DNA from: Pomacea canaliculata
Lineage: Eukaryota; Mollusca; Gastropoda; Architaenioglossa; Ampullariidae
Direction: 5' to 3'
Assembly (NCBI RefSeq): GCF_003073045.1
Contig: NC_037596.1
Location: 7,397,416 to 7,461,415, forward strand
Length of the DNA stretch: 64,000 nucleotides
Made by a program: the position numbers and the translations under genes. How positions within the stretch are numbered: the stretch's first letter is position 1; each line of letters begins with the position of its first letter. The notes below the pieces were generated by a model. That model was not told the origin of the DNA and ran no database searches. It was given only the letters and a program-made list of their open reading frames with translations. Positions 12,501 to 23,387 of the stretch are shown in pieces.

Positions 12501-13985
12501 CAATTTTATTTTAAACTTAAAAGAGTAACTAACAATCCCCAATCAGTAGTAGCTTTGTTTACATGCATTCTCAATCTCGGATTCGTCTTCACAAATTTCT
12601 TTCAATTCTAGTGATTTCTTTAGCTGACTGTCCATGTTAGCCATCCAGCAATCTTGATGTGAGCCTGGCAACTGAAACACCGACCTCCAAAGGTTTCGTC
12701 CACCATAGGACATCACAGAAGTGTTAACTAAAGAAATGTCACTCACCATCACGAGGAAGCCTGGCTAGCAGCTGCTCAGACCTCTGCAGACAGATAAAAC
12801 AATCGAGAGAATGTGTGACTTGGCTGATAAGAAAAGCGACAATAGCAACAGGAGATGGTAAGAGGAAATGGGTTCCTATTCTGTAGGATTTTCAGGTTAC
12901 ATAACATACAGATGATGTCCGCGAGCCATTCAAAATCCCGACAAAAGTTCATACATCAAAAGTATTTTTTTGACAAAACATTAATTTCACAAATCAATTA
13001 TTTAAAGACAGCGAAACGCATCATATAATGTTAAAAATATTTAAATCTTTCTTTCTTGTTTGTTTGGGTAATCCCGATATAATGAAACGATGTTATTTAT
13101 ATATAAAACCGAATAAGAAACATTTTGTCCGAAGGAAATACCGCACTTGTGATGGTAATTGCATTTCCATTAGTTGGACTGTCCTGAGTACAAAAAAGTA
13201 TTAGCACTATGGTGTCCTACTTGACTCAGATGTTGACCTCTTTGGGTACTTTTAAATCACTCGAAACTTTACAACAAAATACGATGGACACTTGTTTCTA
13301 TGGGATCCACCAAGGCAGGACGAGTGGTACTTGATTCATGGAAGAGTTGAGACATATATTAATATTTAAAGTTTTGATTATTTATAGGAAAAAAAGTAAG
13401 GCAAGTAACTCACTTTTTCAATGACTACAGGAATCCAGTCAAGGGAGTTGAAGCAAATCATCCTCTCACCCTTGCTGTCTCTTTTCATCCTGTACTCAAA
13501 TTCTTTCTCTAAAGAGAAACGGTCTTTATCTGTCCACATCGACTTTTGAACACAGAAAGGAAAGTCCCTCTCAGTTCCATCTGACTGCAGTGCTTGTCTG
13601 AAACTATCCAGCGCCGGCCATCGAAAAACTTTGTGTAGATACAACAGTGTCATCACGTAGATAAAGACCACAGTCAAGCAGACGAACATCAAACAGTAGT
13701 TTATTCGAAGCACTGTCTTCGATGTTTTTGAACGAGAGTAATGACGGTGGTAGCTGGGCAACATGATGGTGGTCTGACCCTCTTGGCGATGCCGACCTCG
13801 CTCTGATTTCCTCTCAGATGTCCGCAGACATCCAAGGTGCACCTCCGAGGTACACCACGTGGAACAGGCTGAGCATAGGACACACTCTCCTCACTTTCTT
13901 GGCTGGTATTGTGCAGTTGTTGTCCACCGGTTGCTATGACAGCCGGCCTGCAGGGACTGTCTGAAATCAGGATATCATCAGCCAT
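9515..13985 (-). CDS. TNF ligand superfamily member (type II membrane cytokine)
   Basis: Six coding exons on the minus strand: 13985/13764..13414, 12783..12747, 12136..12035, 11222..11124, 9995..9884, 9691..9515 (TGA). Phases of exons 1-5 all agree. Exon 1 gives a short basic cytoplasmic tail and one membrane segment (NYCLMFVCLTVVFIYVM), so the protein is type II. Exons 2-4 encode a polar stalk. The TNF homology domain begins around LLHPMVYL and continues with AEWERD, SGYYFVNSHLEFN and, in the last exon, QGVFELVENDTLSV, the classic GVFEL strand. It would signal through TNF receptors in apoptosis or immunity. The MADD.. start at 13985 is in a different frame from the membrane segment; ATG at 13764 is in frame. 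In the last exon the frame changes twice, about 9691 and 9610-9620. Confidence 0.85.
12389..12520. repeat. Imperfect tandem duplication in a TNF-gene intron
   Basis: Two direct copies (about 12389-12451 and 12465-12520) share AGGGAAATAATCAT, ATATCAC, CAAGTG and TTTTATTTTAA in the same order. The second copy has a short internal deletion. It lies in the intron between coding exons 2 and 3 of the TNF gene. Confidence 0.75.
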
Positions 13986-15252
13986 CAGTCTTGTCTGCCT
14001 CCTTATCGTCCCGCCGACTGGTAGATATCAGCTGGCGGTCGGTAATTTAAGTTGAGAGATAGTTCCCGGTAAGTATAACATCCCCCGAGGGAAAAATCCA
14101 CAGCATTTGAATTGAGTCCCTTTCTTAGGTCATATATAGATATTTTGTGGCTACAGACACAGTGAAGAGCAGGCAAGCTGCATCAAGACAATCGCTTCCT
14201 ACTCACATGACCTCACATTTCCCGTTACGACCCCAGGCCTACACTTTCGGTTCGTCGTAACGGGACTTCCTTGTTAAAATTTTCCCGATTTTCTGTCAGA
14301 CAATAGGCAGATATTCGAAAAAAAAAGGAAGATCGCTTCGAAATTCTTGAAGTCTTGTATTGTATGATAGACAAAAAGTAATCACAAGAAGATGGGGATT
14401 TATGACATATGTATGTTTCATATACAGGGAAAAAGGCATAACGCAATTTTCAACGGAACCCACAGGTCAAAAGTTAACAGCATCTTGATTTCGAGAATGC
14501 AGATGGTTTCCCCATTGACACTCCCCCTCATTACAGTATGAAAGAAACTAAACGCGTTGCTGGTCTAGTGATGTACGAGATATTTCTGTAGACAGGGAAA
14601 ATCAAGTGCGGTGTCAGTTTGCGAGTTAAGTTTGTTAGAACTCGGTGGAATTATTTGTTTCTTCCTTTCTTTTTTTGTGTTTCATGAAGATAAGCTCAAA
14701 AGTTAGAAATGTGAACACCAATAATTACACAACTACTATCACTAGTATTGTCGACATCAGTCTTAGAGGCCAGTGCACACCATTAGAGTAGCAAACGAAA
14801 GAAATAAGGACTCAGGAAAAAAGACAAAAACAAAACAAAACAAACAAACAAGCAAACAACAAAGAACAAACAAACAAACAAAAAAAAACAACAATCAAAA
14901 ACTCCAACAAAAACAAACATTCTCCTCTCTCTCATTCTCTCTCTTATTCTCTCTATCGCTCATTCAGTGAAAGAAGTTATACGATTCATAAAAGTGCCTT
15001 GTAATGATGGTTGACATTAATTCCGTGTAAATAGTACATACAAGTCATCACAGTGCCCATAGTGATGAAGTGATGATGCAGGTTGTGATGCTAAATTCCA
15101 TCTAAGTAAAAGCATACTTCTTGTTATTCTTGTATTTAGTGATCTACTTTCTGGTTCCTCTTCTTATACTTTGCTTGTTTGTTTGTTTGTTTTGACTGCT
15201 TTCTTCGCGAGGGATGAAGCAAAACTGTCGGCCAGAGATTGTTTGCTGCCTT
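13986..15252. other. Upstream region of the TNF gene and spacer
   Basis: Sequence upstream of the minus-strand TNF exon 1, presumably its 5' UTR and promoter. It contains the pair TTCCCGTTACGA / TCGTAACGGGA (about 14219-14265, an inverted repeat) and an AAAC/AAAC-like A-rich tract at about 14820-14895 followed by a CTCT-rich run. No supported coding exon. Confidence 0.5.
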
Positions 15253-15502
15253 TCACCACTGGCTATGAAGGTCTGTGATGTCCATCCACTCCGGTCTCAG
15301 GTTTGGCGTCTTGTTTGGTGTATATGAGGGTAGGATATGGGGTGGCATCTGCTCTGGGTTGTGGCTAAATTCAGTTCTGCCTCTCTTTCGATAGTCACAC
15401 ACAGAGTTCCATGGGATGATGTCGGTTGTGATGCTTAAATCCATCAAATAATACCAAAAGTCATCATATAGCTGCGAAGTCGGATGCAATACTCGCTTCA
15501 TC
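15253..15502 (-). CDS. Unidentified terminal coding exon
   Basis: A splice acceptor (..TTTACAG|ATGAAG, exon start 15502) opens an 83-codon frame ending in TGA at 15253. The protein is rich in aromatic, Pro and His residues (HPTSQLYDDFWYYL, PWNSVCDYRKRG, LRPEWMDITDLHSQW). It looks like the conserved C-terminus of a compact protein rather than random open frame. I do not recognise the family. The upstream exon(s) would lie at higher coordinates, perhaps starting in the CpG-rich block near 15.8-16.0 kb, but I could not identify them with a matching phase. The first ATG of the exon could also serve as a start. Confidence 0.45.
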
Positions 15503-15779
15503 TGTAAATTGATCAGGACGCAGGGACCTGTGATGGAGTCATGTACACGTCATCTGTATCCGGCGACGCAGAGGTATGCGCGGAAACATCATACCTGAAC
15601 TCTTTTTAAAATGAAAAATAAAAAACTCGACAAAAACGGCTCCCAGTTTCTGCTTCGTACCAGGTGCAAAAACATGTTCAAAAAAAGGAAATTTATTAAA
15701 ACATCTTTCGCTTTTAATTTCTCTATAGTGACTAATTATTTAAAATTCGACGGAGAGTTGTAAACGCACGATGAATAAC

Positions 15780-16130
15780 GGAAAGCGACGGACCACGAGT
15801 GTTGCAGACGACAGGAACAGCCCGCTGCGTACTTCTTTAACGCGCATGCGCCGCCACGCGCGGGCGAAGGGTGACAGAGGACACGCGCAGGGCTTTCCGA
15901 CCACAGCGTCTACACTCATGCACATCGATAATGTACATCGCTGGGTTGCCTGCTGCTGACTGCTGGTTACAACCTTTGCTTTTGTCAGTGTGTCATTCTT
16001 ACGTCGGCTTCTAGTCACGTGACCAAGATGGCAGCCTCTAAGCTGTTGAAGGTGACGGAGGAGGGAGCTTAACGGAGGAAAAGCTCCGTTCAACAAATAC
16101 ACTCGGTTGTCAACACCGATCGCGCCTCGG
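15780..16130. promoter_or_regulatory. CpG-rich promoter-like block with GTCACGTGAC palindrome
   Basis: A dense cluster of CG dinucleotides (GCGCATGCGCCG, CACGCGCGGGCG) stands out from the AT-rich surroundings. It is followed at 16015-16024 by the perfect palindrome GTCACGTGAC, an E-box core bound by USF/TFE-type bHLH-ZIP factors. It sits between the minus-strand exon at 15.25-15.5 kb and the candidate plus-strand first exons at 16.03-16.27 kb, so it may be a bidirectional promoter. Confidence 0.5.
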
Positions 16131-16268
16131 CAAGGTTACGTCATTCGTTGAGCTACCTGTGTGGTTTCCTTTTCGACTGATTTCTTTACCTGACAGGGTT
16201 CAAAGGCTTCGGTGTGTCAGTTGTGTAGATGCTCAACGAGGCTGCGTGAGTACTACCTGATGAGAAAG
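16028..16268 (+). CDS. Candidate 5' coding exons of an unidentified plus-strand gene
   Basis: ATG at 16028 gives MAASKLLK and then a possible donor (AAG|GTGACG, exon end 16051). A good acceptor (ACCTGACAG, exon start 16197) opens 24 codons that end at AAG|GTAGGT (16268) and include CQLCRCS and LREYYLMRK. Both junctions are phase 0, so the pieces join cleanly. They lie just downstream of a CpG-rich block. The next exon would need to start in phase 0. KCTD exon 2 at 19697 does so, and these could therefore be alternative first exons of that gene; equally they may belong to an unrelated gene. Homology is unknown. Confidence 0.35.
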
Positions 16269-18694
16269 GTAGGTTCAAGTAAGATTGTGTTTAATGTCTG
16301 CATCCCGATTTGTTCATTTGTTCACGTTCGGAATTGCACACCTGTCACCTGTCCATTTTTTTACCTTCACCATTCCTGTCACGTATTTCCGTGTCAGCAC
16401 ACAGTGTGACTACTCGTTGCCGACACAACAGCTGTCATACCTTTGACACAACAGCGAGCATACATGGCTGAACGCACACTTCCCTGTGGAAAATAGTAAA
16501 TTGAAAATTTGAAACCTTCGTGGTGTGTAGCACCTGCGGACAAACAAATTAGTGCTGTTCGATCGGATAGGTCTACCACGTGGCTTAAATTACCGGCCAT
16601 AACATTTATGATCCGGCACGTCGATGTGGCGCTAAATTGACAAAGGAACGGGAGAACAAAACGGATGAATAAAGCTTGCTTACAGTAGATGTTGGAGTTA
16701 CAGGCCGGGATTTCATCACCTGAGCTTGAAGCGAGGGAAACATTGCCCTGGGGAAGATGTGGGCAAGCATCTTGATTCCGAAGTTTTAAAGCCAGGTGTG
16801 CAGACCCCGGATATAAATCCTTTAACCTTAGGATATCTTTGCCACAGCCTTAAAACTACAGCCCAACGGAAAAGCTGTATCTGAGGTGTCATGGGCATCG
16901 CTTTGTGCGAAATCGCCTCCAAGTGGAAACACTTTTCCCTCACAAAATCAATGGCTAAGCATCGCTTATTAACCACGGAGACATGACTTTTATCTTTAAA
17001 TTTACCATCTTACCCCAGGGCAACGATTTGCCCTAGCTTCATGCCTACGACCCCCAAGCGACTGGATGGGTTTTCCGACCGCCTGATGTGATGAGATCTG
17101 TTAGGTGGTAATCTCTGTCTCTCTGTGAGATAGAGATGCGTGAATGTATCTGCCATATCTGACTTATTTAACCGTCTCATTCGTTTTGAACTACTTTAAT
17201 GTGTTCTTCGATTTATTTTATTGTCTTCATTTATTTACTTTGAATCATTTATTTATTCCTCCAGCTTTCGTATTCTGAATATCATAACAACCTTTCCCAT
17301 AATACTAGTCCTTTTTCACACCCTTCCTTTTGTAATATCATGTCACTCTCAGCTCTTGTTCTTGTTATTTGGTTCCTCTTTATGTTTTCTGTATTTGATT
17401 TTATTCTTCGTTTAGTACAGTTGTTTATTCTTGCATAGTTCATATGCTATTTATTTGTTTTCCTGTCTTCCTGGCTTCAGATGGACAGCAACGTTTCGTT
17501 CTAAGAGCATGATCCTTAGGAGTGAGAGTATGCGCTTTACAAATTTTGCATGCATTATTATTATTATTATTATTTCATTTCTCGTTGTCAACATTCCAAG
17601 TCAATCAAGAATGTGTTATTGAAGTGAGACATTAAAATCAAAAGCCATCAACGAGAAGGGAGGAGCGGAACATTGAGTGATCGAGTTGTCCATAAACCGG
17701 TTGTGGAATGCACGCGTTCCGCTTGGGTGCTCTCGGCGGGTTGCGTGTGTGTGAGTGGTGGGTGTCGAGGGGTAAGTGGGTGGGGGTGTCTGTATTTAAG
17801 CCATGTCCTACAACGCAGCACAGAACAGGATTTATGAGCGCCTGCCATGAAGGGAGAATGACAAGCAGCAGGTAGATTCATTTGCCATTTTAATTAAAAA
17901 TATGTGAGAGGAGGAAAAGTAGGGTTAGGGAAAATTGCCACGTTTCATGATACTGTTTCGTTAACAGTTGAACGACCTACAAAGATTAATATTAGAGAGA
18001 GAGAAGAAAAACGGACGAATTTTTAAATTATTATTATTGTCTCAGGCCACATGGTTTCAACAATCAGTTGATGAGCACAGTTTTTACAATAACATGGAGC
18101 CCAGGAAGGAAGAGTTCCACATTCTGATTTACCTACACATATCCTAAACCATACCATTATAGAATCAACACAACTTCCCTTTACTGTACATCAGCAACAA
18201 ATTATTATTGTATGCTTTTAGTCGAGTCCTGTAAAGCGTAGCCAATATCGCAAACATGAAACGTAGGCGTTTACCGGTAATGTAAATATATCGGTATACC
18301 CATAGATCATGGTGTTCGGAGTTTTCGAGATGAGATTAAACAGTTACTTCAAACAACTTTCATGATTAAAAAAAAAAAAGACACAAACGCACACATACAG
18401 GGAGAAGAGTGAGCGTGGTATTTAACATCAAGACAGGATTTAATCAAAAACAAAACTTGGAAACAGATATCAAACATCACTCTGATGGATTACGATATGG
18501 TGTCAGATCGTTTTTTTAAGTGAGGACAGACACAAAGGTCATAGGTTATGAGTAGTAGATTCTTAATGACACATTATTGCATCGTTAATTGCATCTTGCC
18601 TGTTTTTATCCGCAGATGGTCCCTTCCACATAAAGCAGAAAACAATTCTCACCTTGCTAACCCCTTTTTTCAAGTAACCAACGGCTGCACCGTC
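16269..18694. other. Intergenic or intronic DNA
   Basis: No supported exon. It contains an (ATT)n run near 17550-17572, a GC-rich stretch at about 17650-17880, and an A-run at about 18368-18380. A pyrimidine tract followed by CAAG at about 18662-18674 could act as a splice acceptor just before the KCTD start. Confidence 0.5.
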
Positions 18695-18720
18695 TGACGT
18701 CACGAGTATTGATGACGTCA
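18695..18720. promoter_or_regulatory. Two perfect CRE palindromes at the KCTD start codon
   Basis: TGACGTCA occurs at 18695-18702 and again at 18713-18720, 18 bp apart start to start. The second copy shares its last A with the ATG of the KCTD gene (18720). TGACGTCA is the consensus cAMP-response element bound by CREB/ATF dimers. Two exact 8-mers this close are very unlikely by chance. Regulation by CREB/ATF is inference. Confidence 0.6.
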
Positions 18721-21088
18721 TGAGCCGAAACAATGATCATCGAGATAACAAGGTAATTGTTCATTTAACCTGTACACTGATATGTTTATTAACTGACTTA
18801 GAACTAGAATTAGACGATTTGGGACACATTTTAGAGATGAGTGCTGCAAAGGGAGGTAAGAGGGCATATTACTCTCTCCTGTCTTCACAAATACCTTATC
18901 CTTATACTCGTCGACGACTCCACTCGGCTTCACCTGTCTGGCACTTTTCGACCTGATGCCGTTGGGGTGGGTGGGACTGTGTGCCACTCATGTCAGAAGG
19001 AGACGTGGCTTTGTGCCACTCATACTGTAGGGGGCGGGGCTATTTGCCACTAACGGCTGTATAGGCGGGGCAGTCTGCCGCCTCAAGCTGTTCTTGACAA
19101 AAGCTGTAACACCTAAAGAAATGTCATCAAACACTGTTAAGCCAAACGGCTAATGTATCTTAGTATTAAAAAATTCTTAAAGGACTAATGGGGTGCGTAT
19201 TGTTTTCTTATAATTGGGTAAAGCTCAGTGCAAGATACTATAGTTCCTCTGGTCAAAATCGTGACCTCACGTTTTTACACAGATACACATAATTAATGCA
19301 TGGTCACTGCTATCTGATTGACAGAGGCCTTGACATTGTAAACATATCCATGTACAACCGCGACATCCGCATTGTGGATATCTTTCTGTGTGTGATGCTT
19401 GAAGACATGTATCTCTAGAACGGAAAGGGTGTATTCACCTGGATGTGGATGAATATATTGCACTGAGATTCTCCAATGACTAGAGATTTTTTTCACCCTA
19501 ATAGTCCTTTAACAGAAGCCATCAGAAAGATTTGATAACCTTCTATTCGTTTTGATCGGTGGCATTCGCTCCGTAATCGTAAGCAAATTCCAACTGGCAA
19601 TTACTTTATACGGAGACCAGGAATAAAAGCCAGTACATGTCCTGTCATTTTTCGTTTTCCTGTATTTATTTTTTTTTAATTGAAATCTAGTCACAGGTCC
19701 TGCGTCTTAATGTCGGAGGAATGTTTTACACCACAACGAGGCCGACGTTCCTTCGTCATCCTGCCTCCTTGCTGGCGCGCATAGCTACGGGCCACGTGCA
19801 AGTCTCGCGAGATGACCGTGGCTTCCTAGTGATCGACCGGGATGGCCAAGTCTTCAGGTAAACAGTCCAGATGTTTTTCACGGCAGCAGCAGACATGGTT
19901 AGAGGTTGACAAGGTGCTTTATTTAAAAAAAAAAAAAAAAACTAGAGTTAGCTCAGTACAAGACAGTATTTCACTATTTCACCAAATCTTGACGAATACC
20001 TTCTTTTCCTAAATATCTTTTTTCGACATATCACATACAAGGTTATCATGCAGAAATGTATACCTTTAATCGGATGTTTACCGCTGGTCGACTGCTTACG
20101 TGTCTGTCTGTCTCTCTTCTCTTTTCTTGTATCTTTGTACCATGTTTTCCACCTGTCCTAATGTTGGTTGATTCCCATCATCACTTTTTACTGTCTCTCT
20201 CTTTCTCTTTTTCTCTTTGTCTTTTTGTTTCCCAGAAACACACACACACACAAGCTTGCTCTTCTGGGTTACAGACACTTCTAAATAAATATTTTAGAAT
20301 AGGTCTTGTTTAAAGAAATTAAACTGTAGTTTAATTTATAATGAATACACACGTGTATATAAGCGCAGGTGAAAAAATTTTTGCTTCGTCGGTGTGAGAT
20401 CTGGAGTGAAAAGCAGAGTTGTCTGCTGTAAAAAATTGCAAACGATTTGTTGTATTTTGCTTCGCAAAGGCTCCAGTTCTGATACTTTGAAGTGCGCGTG
20501 TATTCCAATTAAATAATTTATTTATTTATAACAGACACGTTCTCAACTATCTCCGCACTGATCGCCTTTTCCTGCCCGACGGATTTCGAGAGGTGGCGCT
20601 TCTTCGCGAGGAGGCCATTTATTATGAACTTCCGGGGCTGGTAGGAATACTGGACGGCATGTTGGAAAATCGCAGGAGAAATCTCCGTAGAGGTCTGTCT
20701 GTGTGTCTATCAGTTTATATTTCTTTCTTTTGTGAACTGGCTTACGAATGACAGTATTAAGCTTTGAAGTAACACAGTTATTGTGAAATTATAAACATTA
20801 TTATGTTTTAAACTATCACACTTATGTAGTTATTAATTTCTTGCTCGATTAAACATTGGAGGTTGTGTGAAATGAGATCAACTGCTGTAACAGTCGCCAG
20901 GGTTTTTATTTTGCTGTCCAGGCGGTAATTTCCGGAGAGGCAACATCAACCCTAACAACCACGACGGCGCGGGTATCCACGGCAACAGGAAGATCAGCGC
21001 CAGCGTGGGCGACAACCTCCACCTTCTTCAGGAAGAAGACGACCTCGACTTCATCGAGGACAGCTGGATAGGTGGCGCATTGACATGA
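18720..21088 (+). CDS. KCTD-type BTB/T1 domain protein
   Basis: Four exons: 18720..18752, 19697..19857, 20535..20692, 20922..21088 (TGA). All splice sites are canonical and all phases agree, giving a 172-residue protein with no frame break. After a short N-terminus (MSRNNDHRDNK) comes the T1/BTB signature: VLRLNVGGMFYTTTRPTF, IDRDGQVFRHVLNYLRTD, LLREEAIYYELPGL. This is the order seen in KCTD proteins, which act as Cullin-3 substrate adaptors or GPCR/channel modulators in the cytoplasm. The tail is Arg/Gly/Asn-rich and ends in an acidic segment (EEDDLDFIED) unlike the longer C-terminal domains of many KCTDs. It is short for the family. I cannot assign a specific KCTD number; KCTD6/21-like is a guess. 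AATAAA occurs at 21469. Confidence 0.9.
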
Positions 21089-22300
21089 GCGAGTCTCTTT
21101 TCGGACGTGAGTTCATACACGCCACTGATCAAGGGACATCATCGTGTTCTGTGTCGTCTGTAAGTATGCTTCGTCCATGGAGTGAGTTGTCGCACCTGTC
21201 CACGAGCGCGACTGCTCTTCACACTACGCGCACGTGCTAGGCAAGAGATCAGACATCTTAACGAGTTTTCTTATCGAGAAAGTAATCGATCATCATCGAC
21301 TGACCCTTTCTTTCTTAGTCTGTCGTCTGGTCCTGTTGTGCCAATATCAAGCTGTTGAGTGAATTGTTTCTTCTGGGAAAAAAAGAAGAGAAGAATCATC
21401 ATTGTCATATCATTTTAATAATGGAAGTACATCGTACTGACGGTTTTACATCGTATTGACATCAGGTAAATAAATACCACCTCACTCGTTGTTTTCGGGA
21501 GGAAAACTTTTTTCCATTATTGCACGAGTCTTTCGTAGGAAGCGCTGTTCCAGACAGTAGTTCTGATAATAGAATGCTGTATATTATACTCGACAGCAGG
21601 AAACACTAACTGCTGGTGTCTCGACTTCGTTTCCAAAAAAAAAAAAGAAAAAGAAAAAAAAAAATAGCAAGAGAACTTCGACTTTCGACATCCAACATCA
21701 TTTTCTCTTGCTGTTAACAGTAAAAACTAAATTATCTTTCATTTTATAAATGAAATGTTCTTCAAGTGACAACCCAGATATATAAATTTTGTCTCAAGGA
21801 AATGAACGCATAATATCTAGATGATTCGGCGCTGAAGCTAGATCAAAAGTTTTCATGGTATTGAATTGTGAAAACAGGAATTCTTTGTGCAAGGTGAAGA
21901 GAAAAAAGGGTCAAAGATAAATCAGTTTAGAGTCAGGTTTAGTACAGAAGGATTTCATAATTATTCCGCTGGGAAACTGCATGGCAGCAGCCGTGGAAAC
22001 GAGTTGGTAGTGAACAGCCCTGCACAATGATAAGTGTTGTTGAACGCTAACCAGTGACCCCTGAATGTTTACCACGCCAGCAAATTAGTCCTGCCAAAGA
22101 ATTTTTCACAGGTGTAACACTGACAAAAGCAAGAAGCAAACCAAAAAGCTACATTCTCTATGCCTATACTTCTGTAAACCACTTCTATGACACAAAGGAC
22201 CTTGCAGAGTCCATCACCGCTGCTGCCTTTACACATGTGACAACAGCTGTACACACCAAAGGCCAGATGTAGGCTGTGGTTTGACAATGTACTAGGAAAG
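21089..22300. other. 3' UTR of the KCTD gene and spacer
   Basis: Non-coding sequence after the KCTD stop, with AATAAA at 21469-21474 and an A-rich run at about 21636-21664. An open frame at 22054-22272 exists but has no splice support or recognisable motif. Confidence 0.5.
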
Positions 22301-22405
22301 TCGCAGCAGCTGGGCTTGTTTTCAGAGAATCGAAGAGCGTGCAGCTGGCTTTTTATTAGCACATCGACGTGCGTGCAGCTGGGCTTTTATTAGCATATCA
22401 AGTGT
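22301..22405. repeat. Tandem repeat, period about 34-36 bp, three copies
   Basis: Units begin near 22301, 22337 and 22371. The last two share GCGTGCAGCTGG..CTTTTATTAGCA.ATC and differ at few positions. The first is more divergent but keeps GCAGCAGCTGGGCTT. No gene assignment. Confidence 0.65.
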
Positions 22406-23356
22406 GTGAAACGAAAGCCAGCGCACTTAAACTTCAGGTGAGGTGTTCAGTGGCGACCAGTCTCAGTTTAAGATACCTCCAGCTCCCTCCCTGCTTCTTT
22501 TTGTAAGGTGCAAGCTTTCGCCGTAGCACGTGCAGAAGCAGGTAATTGAAGGATACGTGTACCTTAAACACAAAGCTTCACCGCTGACTGTACCCTTGAT
22601 GACAAAATCGTCTCCCTGTACTTCATGGACACTACCATTTTGACCTTTCGGATTCTTTTATAATAACAATAAATATTTGTATTATCGGAGAACTTGTGCC
22701 ATAAAAGATAAGAGAAACTGTTTGCTCAGATTTTTGGAACTAGCATCTCTTACTAAATAAACCAAGCAGCCCTTTCCGAACAGAAGAAAGAAGTGTGCAC
22801 CCTGATAATGCAGTCGGCTAGAAATGCCATTCTGACCCATGGAAAAATCAGGGACTTCTATTCACCGACAAGTACTACTTCTGGTGAAGGACCCAAACCT
22901 ACTCACTGTCATTTCCAGGAGTAGGTGAGGATTAAAGTGTTTGCAACTTGCTCTTGAGACTGATCTCTTCATCATTCTTGCTGACATCGCTGTGTGAGAT
23001 ATGTAGGAATACACAAGGAACTGCAGATGCCTCAAGTTTCGAAAATGTACCTGTTTTTCCTTGCGTACATTTATCATTCATCTGCTATCAGACTGTGTCA
23101 GTAAGTCGAGACGGCGGTAGAGTTCAACAGCCATTCAATGGCTGTTTTCCCTTTAATGGACAAGGGAAGAGAATGCCTTTGATGTACAGTTTAAATTATT
23201 AGGTTTTGTGTGGGTGCTGAATGCAGCTTAACATCCATCCCTTATCCTCCACCATATCCCCTTCCCCCAAAATAACATTTATTCCAGGGTCCCTGGTTAT
23301 TAACCGGCTATGTGTTTACACGAATTTCCATAGATCTCTGATTTTGTTTGCTTGTC

Positions 23357-23387
<31 letters not shown>

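Noticed and set aside
13701..13985. 95-codon protein from ATG 13985 as an independent gene
   Set aside because: It overlaps the TNF exon and its 3' half is simply the shifted frame of the membrane-segment coding sequence.
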